A stretch of DNA of 64,000 nt from assembly GCF_047496725.1 (NCBI RefSeq), contig NC_132978.1, forward strand, positions 12,859,501 to 12,923,500, written 5' to 3'. Below the pieces are notes generated by a model that saw nothing but the letters and a program-made list of their open reading frames with translations, ran no database searches and was not told where the DNA came from. Below, one piece after another: positions 51,076 through 62,767 of the stretch. A program made the translations under genes and the position numbers. This DNA is from Anoplolepis gracilipes. Taxonomy: Eukaryota; Arthropoda; Insecta; Hymenoptera; Formicidae. How positions within the stretch are numbered: the stretch's first letter is position 1; each line of letters opens with the position of its first letter.

Positions 51076-52964
51076 ATACGACGATCAGTTGTCACAAAAA
51101 TATGATAAAATAGAATGAATGATCTAATTCGAAACAAACATCATTGACTAAACTATACGTAAACTCTGTTACGGATGTAGCTTTTCAATAATTTCATTAT
51201 GATGTTCATCATGATTGACTACTCCAGTGTTTTTTTTTTTTCTTTTTTGTTTCTAGAATCATTTTCTTGTCGGAAAATGTATTCTTCATTAAGTTCATAA
51301 TTTGACCAAATATATTAAAAAAAAAAAAAAAAAAAGCAGGAAAATGTTCAAATATATATAAATAAGTTTTAGTGATTGATATTTTTAGCTGTTAGGGCAA
51401 AACTTGTTTTACAATGCTTTTGAAAAACGGTGAAATAAATAGGACAGGAATTTCTTGTTACAATTACGCTACGAATCGACAAAGTATCGTTTATTATTGG
51501 CACCTGTTACGATTTCAAGCAATTTGTTGCAATTATCGAAATTCACTGCTCATAGCTCCGAGCATCTGGATTTCTCGGAAACTGCGCGTTTAAATGACAA
51601 AAATTTCTTTCACGTATTCACGTGACATTTGAACAGCACCTGCGGCACATCCGTGATATCCGTTGACACGATGATTTTTATAAAGAGATTGGCGAGTCGA
51701 TCGAGAGTACTCGAATATCGCGAGATAAATATTTTATCCTTGTCTATAAATCTACTCATAAATTTTCCAACGTGAAGGACGTTCCGTCACATTTTTCGAT
51801 ACGACAGTATCTCTTAATTTTGAAACGGCGTAGATTTAACTCGCTGGAATCAATTGGCTGGAATTGAACGTTAGTTGCGTTACGTTGAAGGGCGAGAAAG
51901 GCGGCGACAATCGCAGAACGTCAAGTGTCATCTATAGGGAAGGAACGGTGGTGGTAAAATGTGGTGGTGCATATGGAAATAATCGTTACGTCGCGCGCGC
52001 GTTTATACTCCCTCGACGTCGATCAAGCCGACGGATTACGCATGTCCTGGCAGCTGCGCATCCTTCCTGGGCGTTGCAAAGAGGCCGCCAATCGGTGAAA
52101 CCCTCTAATACCATCCATCCGGTGGGGCTGACCAATGACAGGGCCGGGGTGTATCAGCGCGGGTGTCATCGGGCCACTCAGACCGCGCGATACTATCATC
52201 CGTCGTTAAGAGAGCTACGCGCGACCAGGGGTCGATTAGGGGGCGAAGGACGGAGGGTGCACGTTGGTCATCGATCCTACGACTCTGGGAATCGACGCTG
52301 CTTCAGGCAGCTTCGACCGGAATTCGATATCTGACGGACGGGGTAAGTAAGTGGAAGAGGGCGGACGTAACAATTTAATCCAGCCGCCAGCCATATCCGT
52401 TGATACGACGAATGTAATGCGCGATATCGATGAAAAATGGCAAAAATTAAAAGACTATATTTGCGAATGATAATTTATTCGACATTATTGTGACACCTTT
52501 TGCGAAAGCGGTACCAATGAAAAACCCACGAATAATCTTGCGACATCTCAAGCGTACAGCTTTACACAAATTATTAGTATTTGGAAAAAAAGAGGGAGAG
52601 CTGGTGCTTAAACATTTCGTCGCATCTTCGAGAAGCGCGGAAATACCCTTCAGACTACCTGCTTCGTCCTAATATCTTCTTAGAAAAATGGTAGATGCAC
52701 CTTGCGCGCAATTTTTTTCATAGAATCCTTATATCATCTCCGTCGCTTCTCCATTAATTACAATTTCATCCATGAGATTAATATTTGATCGAGGTGCCGC
52801 AGCCGTGAAATCTGCGGTGTTAGGTTTTAGTCGTAAGAAAAAGAGATGATTTCTCTCTCTAGGTCAACGAAAGAGAAGGGACGCGTTCTTAATATCTTTG
52901 GAATCTTTGGATCTTTGATGGATCGATAGTAGCGGCAGCTGCATATTTTAGAGAAGATCATCAT

Positions 52965-53002
<38 letters not shown>

Positions 53003-53503
53003 AAAAGAAACAAAAGTCTTTTCCATTCATAGGTATTTTTGGACGTAATTATTTTCTTTTCGATCAAATATATTATTGAACAAAATAAATTAATTAAGAT
53101 CGCGTAACGCAAAGTCTTATATGATTATGTCAGTGAAAAGAAAGGCCGAGTCAGAAGACCGGATTACAACAAGTATAATAAATACGCTGATGGCGAAAAC
53201 TGAAATTCGTCAGATAAGACCGGGCGGACACGAGAAGGGGATGTATCGAGGGTTGAAAATGCTCACCTGTCGTGAATGTCACAGGACATATTCAAGACCA
53301 GGACGCCTTCCTCCTTGGAGTATTTTGCGCGATGACCATAAATTAATTTGTCGTAATGATCTGATCTTTTCCTTGTTAAGGGGGTTGTCCCTCGCCGCTA
53401 TTACGTCAAATCTGATAAGGTAACGCGCGGTAACGTAATTTCGTATCCTAGTTTCCGTCCTGTCGTGTACCTGCGGCTAAGTAATAATAATCGCCCAAAA
53501 TTT

Positions 53504-53543
53504 CGTCGTCCTCTTTCCGTTTTATAACGGAAAGAGGACGACG
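53504..53543. repeat. Perfect 18-bp hairpin with 4-base loop
   Basis: Arms CGTCGTCCTCTTTCCGTT (53504-53521) and AACGGAAAGAGGACGACG (53526-53543) pair without a mismatch around TTAT. Confidence 0.9.
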
Positions 53544-54463
53544 CAGACAAACAAAGGGCGTTGACGATACTTTGACGGTACTTTTACACAGAGTGGATCT
53601 GCTTTTTGAAATTCAAACTTTGACAAGAATATATACGCCTCGGCATTAACTTTAGTAGAATCGATTCATTTTACCGCGACGTGTTTGTTTAGAGAATTGC
53701 AGCTAAAAATAGCTAAAGCGGTGAAACAGAGGTATTCGAGACTCCAACGATGTAACATTTGAATCAACGAGTCGGCAACTGTGATGGTTAATGGGCGATG
53801 ATCCGTGAAGAAGCGCAACCTGCGCCGATGACGAGGGAGAAGAAGGCTATCCTGATATACAAGAGTATATCGGGAGTCAGGGGGTCGTACAATCACTCCA
53901 TGGGGAGTCGTTTCAGGAACCGAGCGCTCGGTGGTTACCCTCGTGTTTATTTGTCATTCGACACTCTATATATTAAACGAAGCTCGCGATACTCTCTATA
54001 CGTCAAATGCGATATGCTAAATCATCCTGAGGAATTAATTCTTCCGTCAAGGTACGTACTGGAGAAAGTCCTGTTTATCTCTACGCGAAGAGATTTTTCT
54101 GAAGCCCGAATACGTTTGTTACGTAAACGTGATCTACATAGAACCGAGCGAAACGAGAGCAGGAGGGCGAGGACGAGAAGCAGCACGCGAATACCGGCTC
54201 CAAACTAATATTCGCGCGATGTATACCTGCAAATTACCATTTTTCTCGGCTTGATGAAACCTTTCGAATCGTGCGGCTGCGTACCCCATTCGTCGCCGAC
54301 CTTCGCGTCCTTCGTGATCGATGTAGATTCCGAGAGGCCGAACCCGATGTATCGAACCCGAACATTTCGCGGATTGCCCGGCATTTCGAGGCAAATCGTT
54401 TGAAAAACGGCGCTGCTGAGACTCGCACGAGACAAGGGTTTTCAAGCGTATAATTGTCGTGAA

Positions 54464-54506
<43 letters not shown>

Positions 54507-54507
54507 C
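54464..54507. repeat. (GA)n-(GACA)n compound microsatellite
   Basis: GA units change directly into about six GACA units. Confidence 0.92.
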
Positions 54508-55375
54508 GCCTCTTGCGTAAGAAGTCAGCCAAGGACTAACGCAGATTGCGACCGCGCGAAGCGATCACGTACTTTGATCTTCGTGGAACTCATCGGGACT
54601 ACCGATTGTACTACAGATTCTTGCGTGTCTGGACACACAGCCCGATTACGTCTTCCTCAAAGGGATTGCGAGTATTACACAACCTCTCGCCTTACAAACG
54701 TCTTTTGCGTGTTTTGCCAATGAGAGACAAAGGACCGCTAAACGCTCCGCTGTCCTCCCCGTGTCCTATTGACATTGGACGTCACCCTTACGTCAACCTT
54801 GAACAAGTACAGTTTAAGACTGGACACCCAGATTCGAATGCGCGCGATTAAAACTGTCGCGTGAAGAGGAAAAAAATATTTACTCTTTTTAATAAATACG
54901 TGCATGTAAATTGGTTAGGTAATTAGTATACTCGATTAAAAATTGGCGCATTAATATCCAAGAGCGCGACTCGTGCAGTCCGTGCATTCATTTCGCTCGC
55001 GCGTCACAGTGGAAAAATTTCAAAGCGTTGAAAAAACTTTCGCGCAACACGCAGCGTGCTGTGTGAAGATGTAATTGTCACGCGTAACAGCTCTTGAATA
55101 CATGCAATAGCGTTGTAAAAAATACGATTCATTTAAATGAGAAACCAGTAATGGTGAGCATAATTGCAAAAAAAAAAAAAAGGAATATATTGCGCGAAAC
55201 AATATCACGCAAAGGCTATTGGCTATTCTTACACATAAGTGTCTTCAATTCATACTCTCTTCAAAAAGAACGAAATACGCCGCCACGGTGGGCCTCGCGC
55301 GAAAACCTTTTAATTATATTGGAACCAATCTCCGAGAGAAAGAGCAAACTACCCTCGCACAAGCGTGCGTGCGCG

Positions 55376-55380
55376 CGCAT

Positions 55381-55414
<34 letters not shown>

Positions 55415-55589
55415 AAAAAAGACAGCAAGAGAAAAAGGAACACGTAGCACGAGAAGGTAAAAGAAGTAGAGCTCCTCTTTGACGAGGAAGAAGGCGAGGC
55501 AGAGTAGCAGAACGAGAGAGAACGCGTTTTGTCCGCCCACCCCCAGGCTCTTTCTTTCCTCGGGCGAGTCAACCCCTCCAATCTTGCTG

Positions 55590-55624
<35 letters not shown>

Positions 55625-56013
55625 ATCTATCTATCTTTTGGCGGGGCATGAGCACAACCCGGGCCACGGGCCACGAGTCACAGGCCACGCGGACCTGCCC
55701 GATGCAACATCCAGCACGCGACGACACGCTACCGTCACCTTCTGTCTCCCCCTCCTTCTCATTCTCGTTCTCTCCCTCTCGGTTCGTTTCTCCCGGTCTC
55801 TCTCTATCTTTCATTCTTTCTCTCTCTCTCTTCCTTGCTGCGGCGTACACACACGACGCGTACGACCGAGCCAGGAGTCGACACGAGTACAGGCGGCGGC
55901 AGAGGGTACGGGGGACCTGACCGAAAGCAAAGCCCGTAACCCCCGTTTGCGGGCCGAGCCCACTTCAGACACGCCGTGTCCTCCGCGTGGTCCACATCAT
56001 CCTGTCCTGACCG

Positions 56014-56046
<33 letters not shown>

Positions 56047-57238
56047 CTCTCTCTCTCGCGCACTCGCGCGCGCGCGCGCGCACGCACGCCCGCGTATATC
56101 TCTCGCGCCCTTGCCGTATTCCGCTCGTCGGTACCTGTGCCTGTCCAGGCACAGTTCTCCCTCTTACCTCTGCCTCACCGACTGCCTCGCTGACGTATGT
56201 CCTTCTCCTCGCGAGCGCGTTCGCCGAGCCGGCCGACCGACCGCAGTTTGCGGTCTCCACCGCGAGTTTGCCCTCGCGCGTCGCGCGGACTTTGCCACTC
56301 GGCTGACTACCAGGAGTAGCTGCACGTGCTCTGACGGCACGACGTAACGTAACGAGCCTGGAAGCGCCGGCTTGCCCAGAAGAAGAGGAAGAAGTCGGGA
56401 CGGCATTTTCTCCTCTCTCCTTGAAGAGTCGGAAGTTGAACGCGTGGTTACCAGTGAATCTGCATTCGAGTGCCAGTGATGAGAGAGAATTGAACATTGT
56501 TAAAACAATTTCGTCGACAATTTCGACGACATTGATCGATGAGATTGCAGTATATTTACGATTGTGCGATTAATTACGAGCTTGATTGCATCGACGAAAG
56601 GAGCAAGATTTTTTCGAATGAATGCATGCATTCGACGATCGTTATGACTCCGAATAAAAGAGAAACATCCACGTTGCGTCTTCACCAAGGACAGTCGACC
56701 GCACGTTTCCGCGCGAGTATCGAAGCGGAATAAGAATAGGGAACGGACGACGGAAGGAAACGCACAGAGATAAAGAGCAGATCATCGGTTCGCACAGCGG
56801 AAGGTGGTCGTTGAGAGAAACCTTCATGTTGTCATTTGACGTGTGCTCGTGGGTGTACCATTATATATAGTCAACTTCCTTTTCTCGCTCCTTTTCATCT
56901 ATCTTTTTCCGTCTTTCCGGCTTTCGTGTCACATCCACGTCTCATTGCCGTGAAAGCGAAGTCATTTCCTGCGTGAGTCGAACACGCGACGCACGCCAGG
57001 ACGAAACGTCTCGACGAGTCTCGTCTCACCAGGACTCTGGCGTACAGTAACGTGACATTGTGTCGTCGGTATCCATTTCGACGCCAACTGAATTAAAGCG
57101 ACGGAAGAGACGGCAGAGGAAGAGGAGCGAAATAAGAGAACGACGGAGCGGGAACGGAAATTCCTCGGGTCCACGAGAAGAGCGAATGCCACTCGGAAGC
57201 TGAGGAGCCAATCGTCATAAAAAAAAAAAGTCAACAGG
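55376..57238 (+). promoter_or_regulatory. GAGA-rich, CpG-rich candidate promoter and 5' UTR exon
   Basis: The block combines three GA/CT runs (55380-55408, 55589-55620, 56012-56060), a CG-alternating run at 56065-56080 and high GC with many CpGs. It ends in a strong donor, GTCAACAG|GTACGTAT, at 57238/57239. I interpret it as a promoter followed by an untranslated first exon of a plus-strand gene, with the next exon at 62013. The frames open across it (for example 55479-56306) are created by the CT repeats and are not credible proteins. The exact transcription start is unknown, and the pairing with 62013 is inference. Confidence 0.35.
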
Positions 57239-57264
57239 TACGTATACGGAGGGGAAGCGCTGTT

Positions 57265-57267
57265 CCC

Positions 57268-57304
<37 letters not shown>
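57265..57304. repeat. C11-T29 homopolymer junction
   Basis: Eleven C residues run directly into about 29 T residues, 26 bp past the candidate splice donor. Length estimates of such tracts are error-prone in assemblies. Confidence 0.9.
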
Positions 57305-58897
57305 CTTCGCAAGAATATACCGTGACGGATATTTTCCACGTATGTGATTGTGACCATCCGGTTAGATAAATAAATAAATAAATTATCCGTGGCAAGTTTC
57401 TTGCCAATTAGACAGACCGATCCGCCTCGATCTTATTATACGCTCGGTACCTATCGCGTTACACCCGGCGTATCTCGATCATCGACTTTCATAAACGTCA
57501 ATGTGTCGCTGGCGTATCGATAAAAACTCACCCCTATAGCTATAACGCTGGCGTCCGCGAGCCACAATTAATTCTGTTTCCTCAACTGTTTGCTATAATC
57601 GGTGATACTTTCAGCTCTTTTATTTCTTCTTCTCCAAGTGACTTAAATTGTTTTTTAAACTTCCTCCTTCGAAGTATACATCTCTCGAGTCGGATACTCG
57701 TGCGTCGCAAGTTGGCCGCTTTACGATTACTCTTTACGGATTAGTGGAAAAGTATATTATTTTACGAGCAGAAAGTATATTCGTCGTTTATGGCGTTCGT
57801 TCGCGATAATAATCTGACCTAAATAAATGACATTCTCGAACGCAGTTTTGCGCCCGTGGCGCACGTGCACGAGCGATGTACGTACTCCCCTCGCGGTATC
57901 TTGCATCGGAAGTTTCCGATATTCGATACTTATCGATATCACTGTATTATCTGTAAAGGAATTAAAAATTAACAGCAAATCCGTGACGAAAGATCCAGCA
58001 AAGATCGATAACGGATCGAGGAATCGTCTGCGGAGAAATAAAAAAAGTGTCGAGTTTTGACAAATTAAAATTGTAAAATTATCGTGCATGTGCGTGCCGA
58101 TGACGCAACGTGAAAATCTGCGGCGCTAATTACGCGATAATGATCCAGTGGTAGGAGGGGTAAGAGGCGGCGGAGAAAGGGGCGACGAAGGAGACTCGAG
58201 AAGGAAATCAGCGGGGCTATGCTTCGACATGAACATGAGCGAGCCCCCCGTGACTGCGGCGGTGGTCGAGGAAGGAAAAGGCGGATATATACATATACTT
58301 ATATTCGCGGACCGAGGATATAAGCGATAAATATTAAAGTTCCCTATAAAGCACAGAGTTCTACCGCACTCGTTCTCTCTCTCTCCTTTTCTCCTCTTGG
58401 CGGCACGGTGGGGCCCCTGGCACGCCATCGCTTCATTTAAAATGCAAATTCGTCCGGATGGCGTGAACCACGGCGGCCCGAATTATTCTAATTACCCGAC
58501 CCTCCCTCCTCCCAGTCTCCTTCCTTCTCGCCGATTTTTCTTACCGTGCTCTCGAAAGCTTGTCCGCTCAGCCATTTGAACGCGTAACTGGAAAAATCTT
58601 AAATTCAAGGATCAGCATACCCCTTGTCTGTGCGCAGCGAGATGATTTAATGTTACGTGATTTGCGAAAGATTAAATGCGAATGCATTGATACAACAATA
58701 ACGTTAACCTTGGACATTGTTGTGGATAAAGCGCACGTAAAGTTCACGCTGAAAATCGATGTAATTCTCGAGATTACGTATATGATATTTATTAAATAAA
58801 TATCAAAATAATATATGCATAGAATAGATTTGGTCGAGCAAATATAGCGAGAAAGACAATTGGCAGCTTAACACTTAATACGTTTGTAACTTGTACT

Positions 58898-59047
58898 CAG
58901 GTGTCTATTTAAATCTTGTAAAAAATTCTCTCTGATTTTCCAAATATTTTTGTTCAAAATTTTAGATAAAGAAAATATATTTTAAAGATTTTTTGGTTAC
59001 AATGTTTTAAAATAAATATTACATGTGTTTTTCTAATGCTCTTTATT

Positions 59048-59079
<32 letters not shown>

Positions 59080-59245
59080 AGAAAAGCACAGAGCTACTTG
59101 AGTTTAAAGGGCCAGATTTGTAAAATGTATTGAAAAAATTGGATAATTTTTCATTTGCGCAACATATTAATTTTTTTATCACTACAAATAACAAATTAAG
59201 AATATTTTGTTGAAATATTGAATATATAAAGAAATAATTATAGAG

Positions 59246-59286
<41 letters not shown>

Positions 59287-59519
59287 TATAATACAGTTAT
59301 AATACAATTATAATATAATTAAAATATAAAAGTTAAACACATTTACTTGACTTGCCAACTACTTACAATATTAAGAAAGAGTGATTAAAGAGAAAATTAA
59401 AAAAAAAATTCCTCGAGTTCCAATAAAATTCCATGAAAATTCCCTGATTTTTCAGAAACAAGAGAAATTCTTGAGAATTTTAACTTCTTTTCTAAGAGTA
59501 GATACCTTGCGTACGCTAA
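58898..59519. mobile_element. MITE, CAGGGTGTCTACTC family, copy 3
   Basis: Ends CAGGTGTCTATTTAAATCTT and AAGAGTAGATACCTTG are inverted repeats matching the 17339 and 27740 copies, and the ATTCTTGAGAATTTTAAC and AATTCCCTGATTTTTCAG-like strings recur inside in opposite orientation. At 622 bp it is larger than copy 1, partly from an (AT)n run at 59250-59283 and an A-tract at 59047-59073. Confidence 0.68.
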
Positions 59520-61078
59520 TCGTTTCTGCATTCGCTAAATTCTTTCGCTTCTCCAAACTGAAAGCGGCGTGGGATAATAATAAAAAAACGATTCTTAATT
59601 GATACAGAATAATTCGATTCGAAAATTGGTAATGTAGAGGAAGACGATGCAGCAGCGACGACGAGAGAAGAGAGATAAACCCGTACGGTAGCCGTCGTAG
59701 ATATACGCATAAACGTGCAAAGTGTGCTGGAAACGAGCGTAGATTATCGCGGGTAACGTGTTCACGATCCGAGCGAGATGTCGTGCGCATGTAGGCCTAA
59801 TATATTCAGATTTTTATGGCTGGTGGCGTATCGGTGATACGGCGGTCCACTCCCCGGGCCCCCTCCCTTACCCTCCTTCCTACCCCCGTCCTATACCACC
59901 GTCGCCGCTGCGGCGAGGCAGCCTTCCTCCACGTACCACTTAAAGCACGGGGTAAAGCCTAATGAATAAACAAAAACTAGATTTCGCTTAGGGCTTACAC
60001 GTAAAAGCGTGACCTTATACCGGCGATTTACCGCGGCATCGCGGTTCTCAAATCGACTCGTGACAACTACGTTGTCGGAAGACTCTATGAATCGATGGGA
60101 AATGTTCAAACAATCGAGATTTCTTGTATTAATTTTCAAGTGTTTTTATTATTATTATTATTTTTTTTTTTTTTTTAATTGACAAGATGTATAATTTCTC
60201 TGACTTAGAGCTTCCAGTTGTGTGAGAAGAGGAATTTAATTATTGAAAGGAATTCTTTTATCCTTAAAATGATTGAAACAGATATTTTTAATAGAAAGTG
60301 TCAAAAGAATTGTTTCGCGAGAGAATAAAAATGTCGAGAGCACAACACGTGTTTGCAACGTTTGCATGCGTTTAGGTCCGGGAGAAGAGCGGATGGAAGA
60401 AGGGAAGGAAAGGACGAAACACGTGTTTGCAAGAGTAACATCGGCAAAACACAGAAGGCACGCGAGAAACGCGTCGATGGCTCTCCGGCTCTCGCTGTAG
60501 CCGGGTACGTTTGATTTATAATAATCACTCAATTCTCATTACGATAGACTTTATCTTTGTCAATGTGATTACCGACGCGCGTCCTCGTCCAGCCAAAAAT
60601 GTCACTTCTGTACTTCCGTGGAAAAAAAAAAAGCTTATTCTTCGTTATCGTGACATTTAAAATCATTGTACATCGACTTTTTTTTTCCATAAAAGTCGGA
60701 AACTTATCGCGACAGATATTTTTAAATATTTAATTTATTCGTCATTTGCGGAGAAATAATAATTGGAAAGTATTTTACAAAAAAAAAAAAAAATAAATTT
60801 TTTTAAAAAAAAAACAATCTTGATATAAATTAGCAATTAGTCAGAAAGTAGAGTACCGCAAGGACACGACGGATGAAGAAATGATTTTTCGTCGAGACTC
60901 CGTGTGGCGCATAGCCATTTCGACTATATGGATACCGCGTAACGTATGTAATAGTTACATCAGATTAGAGTCCAGGGAGCGAGCGTGTAACCAGACCTAA
61001 TGCCGGGGTAAGCATCGAGTCACGGGGGTGAAGGCGGATCGGTACCTTATTACACGTACACCAAGTCCTCGCTGCGCT

Positions 61079-61080
<2 letters not shown>

Positions 61081-61118
<38 letters not shown>
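61081..61118. repeat. (AC)19 microsatellite
   Basis: A perfect AC run followed by GCGCG. It is a potential Z-DNA former. Confidence 0.95.
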
Positions 61119-61120
<2 letters not shown>

Positions 61121-61593
61121 GCGTTTTACGCAAATACACATGAACACGACGTACACACCTGTGCGCGAGAAGAGGCGGAGGGTAGTCGACGGAGTAGAGC
61201 GAAGGAGTCGCGGTGGTCGTGCAGGGGTGGAGCGAGGGGTGATTCGGTAATCGTGCATTAATTTGCATCACAAAGTACACGCCACCCGCCACGCTACGCA
61301 CGCATTCCACGTAGTTTTCCGCTCGCTCCGCTTCTGTCCGACGCGCAGTTCTCAAACTCGAGGTTTCGATTTCCACCGATTTGTCACTGCGACAAATCAT
61401 GCTTGACGTTAGACATGTACAAACATCGATTGTAAAAAAAAAAAAAAAAAAAAAACAGAAAGTATCAAAGTATCGATCGCGAGCGTTACGATGAGGAAAA
61501 AAAAAAAAAAGAACAACCATCGGGCACCGAGATTGGCGAAATTGCCAATTTATGCTGTCAAACATGAAAATATAAGAATAAAGTTGTCGCGAT

Positions 61594-61640
61594 GGGGGCG
61601 GAGAAGGAGGGAAGGAGGGGGGGGGGGAAGGGGCGAGGAT
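61594..61640 (+). repeat. G-rich tract with G-quadruplex potential
   Basis: Several GGG-or-longer blocks including an 11-G run (61617-61627) separated by short A-containing spacers, which meets the usual four-run G-quadruplex pattern. Confidence 0.65.
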
Positions 61641-61857
61641 CCAGATCGGTCGGCGATCTGGACGATCTGTTCGGGAATGAGAGTCACGGTCGGCGACCAC
61701 CGGCGGCAATATTTTGCCGCGCTTTCGCTTATCGGTACGGTTGCATATTTAAGGGTTGCCATGTCAAGCGTCAAGCGCGCCCTTTGAATACATTTAAATT
61801 CATTAATAGCGAAGGCTATACTCCCGCTACACTTTATAATACGTCGCACGGTGTACA

Positions 61858-61878
61858 CGCGCGCGCGCGCGCGCGCGC
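61858..61878. repeat. (CG)n alternating tract
   Basis: About ten CG units inside a longer alternating purine-pyrimidine segment (GTGTACACGC before, GCATGTACGTGC after), 135 bp upstream of the candidate exon acceptor. Confidence 0.9.
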
Positions 61879-62012
61879 ATGTACGTGCTCGCTATTCCGA
61901 AGGATTGAATACGGTGCGCGATGCGCGTACCATATACTGTTTAACGTTGCATCATATGACTTACAGTTCGCCGTTGAGAGTCTTAAAGAGCTCTGTACTT
62001 GTTCTGTTTCAG

Positions 62013-62050
62013 ATTGACGTGATTGCTCGTCGTCGACATGCCGCACACCG
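62013..62050 (+). CDS. Candidate first coding exon, N terminus MPHT, gene unidentified
   Basis: A strong acceptor (ACTTGTTCTGTTTCAG, ending at 62012) opens a 38-nt exon that closes at a consensus donor (CACACCG|GTGAGTAC, 62050/62051). Within it an in-frame TGA (62020-62022) precedes ATG at 62038-62040, which has G at position -3. The four full codons read MPHT and the exon ends in phase 1. This is the layout of a short exon carrying the end of the 5' UTR and the start codon, with the rest of the gene beyond a long intron and probably outside the window. Four residues do not allow identification. The GAGA-rich block at 55.4-57.2 kb is the obvious candidate upstream exon. It could also be a chance pairing of splice-like motifs. 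Confidence 0.4.
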
Positions 62051-62232
62051 GTGAGTACATATTCGCTCTTCAAATATCCGTTGCGTTGAAATTTCATTCC
62101 TCGAGCAGAGAATATTTGCGAGAGAATTCTCTGCGGTAAAATCAATAATATTTTAAGTAAGATTTTCAGTAACCAGTTAAAATTTGTCATATTTATTTGC
62201 TCGACATCATCATTTTTTACATTATTGCTATA

Positions 62233-62461
62233 GAGGGTGTTCGGTAATTACCGCCCCACCTCTCTAGGGCTGATAGAGCAGGTCAAACTGAAAATAAAAG
62301 TCCTCTATCATTTTGCGATTTTCGCAATAATTATTAAAATATTAAATATATATAGTTTAGTCATTATTGCGCAAATTGCAAAATGATAGAAGACTTTTAT
62401 ATTCAGTTTGACCTGCTCTATTAGCCATAGAGAGGTGAGGCGATTATTACCGGACACCTTG
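62233..62461. mobile_element. Near-perfect foldback MITE with TA duplication, 229 bp
   Basis: Two arms of about 105 bp are inverted copies of each other with few mismatches. The ends are GAGGGTGTTCGGTAAT and ATTACCGGACACCTTG, and both arms hold GAGCAGGTCAAACTGAA. It is flanked by TA at 62231-62232 and 62462-62463, pointing to a Tc1/mariner-type origin. A transcript would form one long hairpin. High arm identity suggests recent activity. Confidence 0.88.
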
Positions 62462-62752
62462 TAAAAGTGATGTAAATTTAGTATTTAATTGCGGAGATGC
62501 GTTTTTATTTAATTTTAATGAAAATTTTCGAGAAAGCAGTATTACGTGAAATACAGCCAGAGGGGTTAAATCTCGAATTAAATCCCAGTAGTATTTAAAT
62601 AGCTAGTATGCTAATTTTTTTTTTTATGAGAAAGACATCGCGCTGACCGTCGCTGGCCGGTTTGCTAAATAGCCAATCCCACGATTCGTCCGGCTTCGCT
62701 TCCTGATTTATGCGAGAGGGAATGTAACACATCGTTATGGTTTCCTCGGGAT

Positions 62753-62767
62753 GGGGGGGGGGGGGGG
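62753..62767 (+). repeat. G15 homopolymer
   Basis: Fifteen consecutive G residues, unusual in an AT-rich genome. The length may be uncertain in the assembly. Confidence 0.9.

Larger units (their letters stand above)
50207..55375. other. Gene-free stretch
   Basis: No exon with family similarity. It holds A-tracts near 51042-51073 and 51318-51335, a (GA)n run at 52971-53001, an 18-bp perfect hairpin at 53504-53543 and GA/GACA tracts at 54464-54507. The segment 51,890-52,380 is GC-richer and ends in a consensus donor (GGG|GTAAGTAAG) near 52342, which could mark an untranslated exon; no partner acceptor could be assigned. Confidence 0.45.
57239..62012 (+). other. Candidate first intron
   Basis: No coding exon recognised between the donor at 57239 and the acceptor at 62012. 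It contains the C11-T29 tract, a MITE at 58898-59519, T- and A-tracts, a GC-rich patch at 58,130-58,520, a (CA)19 run and a G-run. Treating it as an intron depends on the two splice sites being used together, which the sequence alone cannot prove. Confidence 0.3.

Noticed and set aside
53121..53423. 100-codon frame with CRECHRTYSRPGRL, resembling part of a C2H2 finger
   Set aside because: Only a Cys-x2-Cys pair is present, the following His spacing does not fit a finger, and no flanking finger or splice pair was found.
55479..56306. 275-codon plus-strand frame, Ser/Leu/Arg-rich
   Set aside because: Its length comes from several (CT)n runs read as Ser-Leu repeats, and a similar artefact exists on the other strand.
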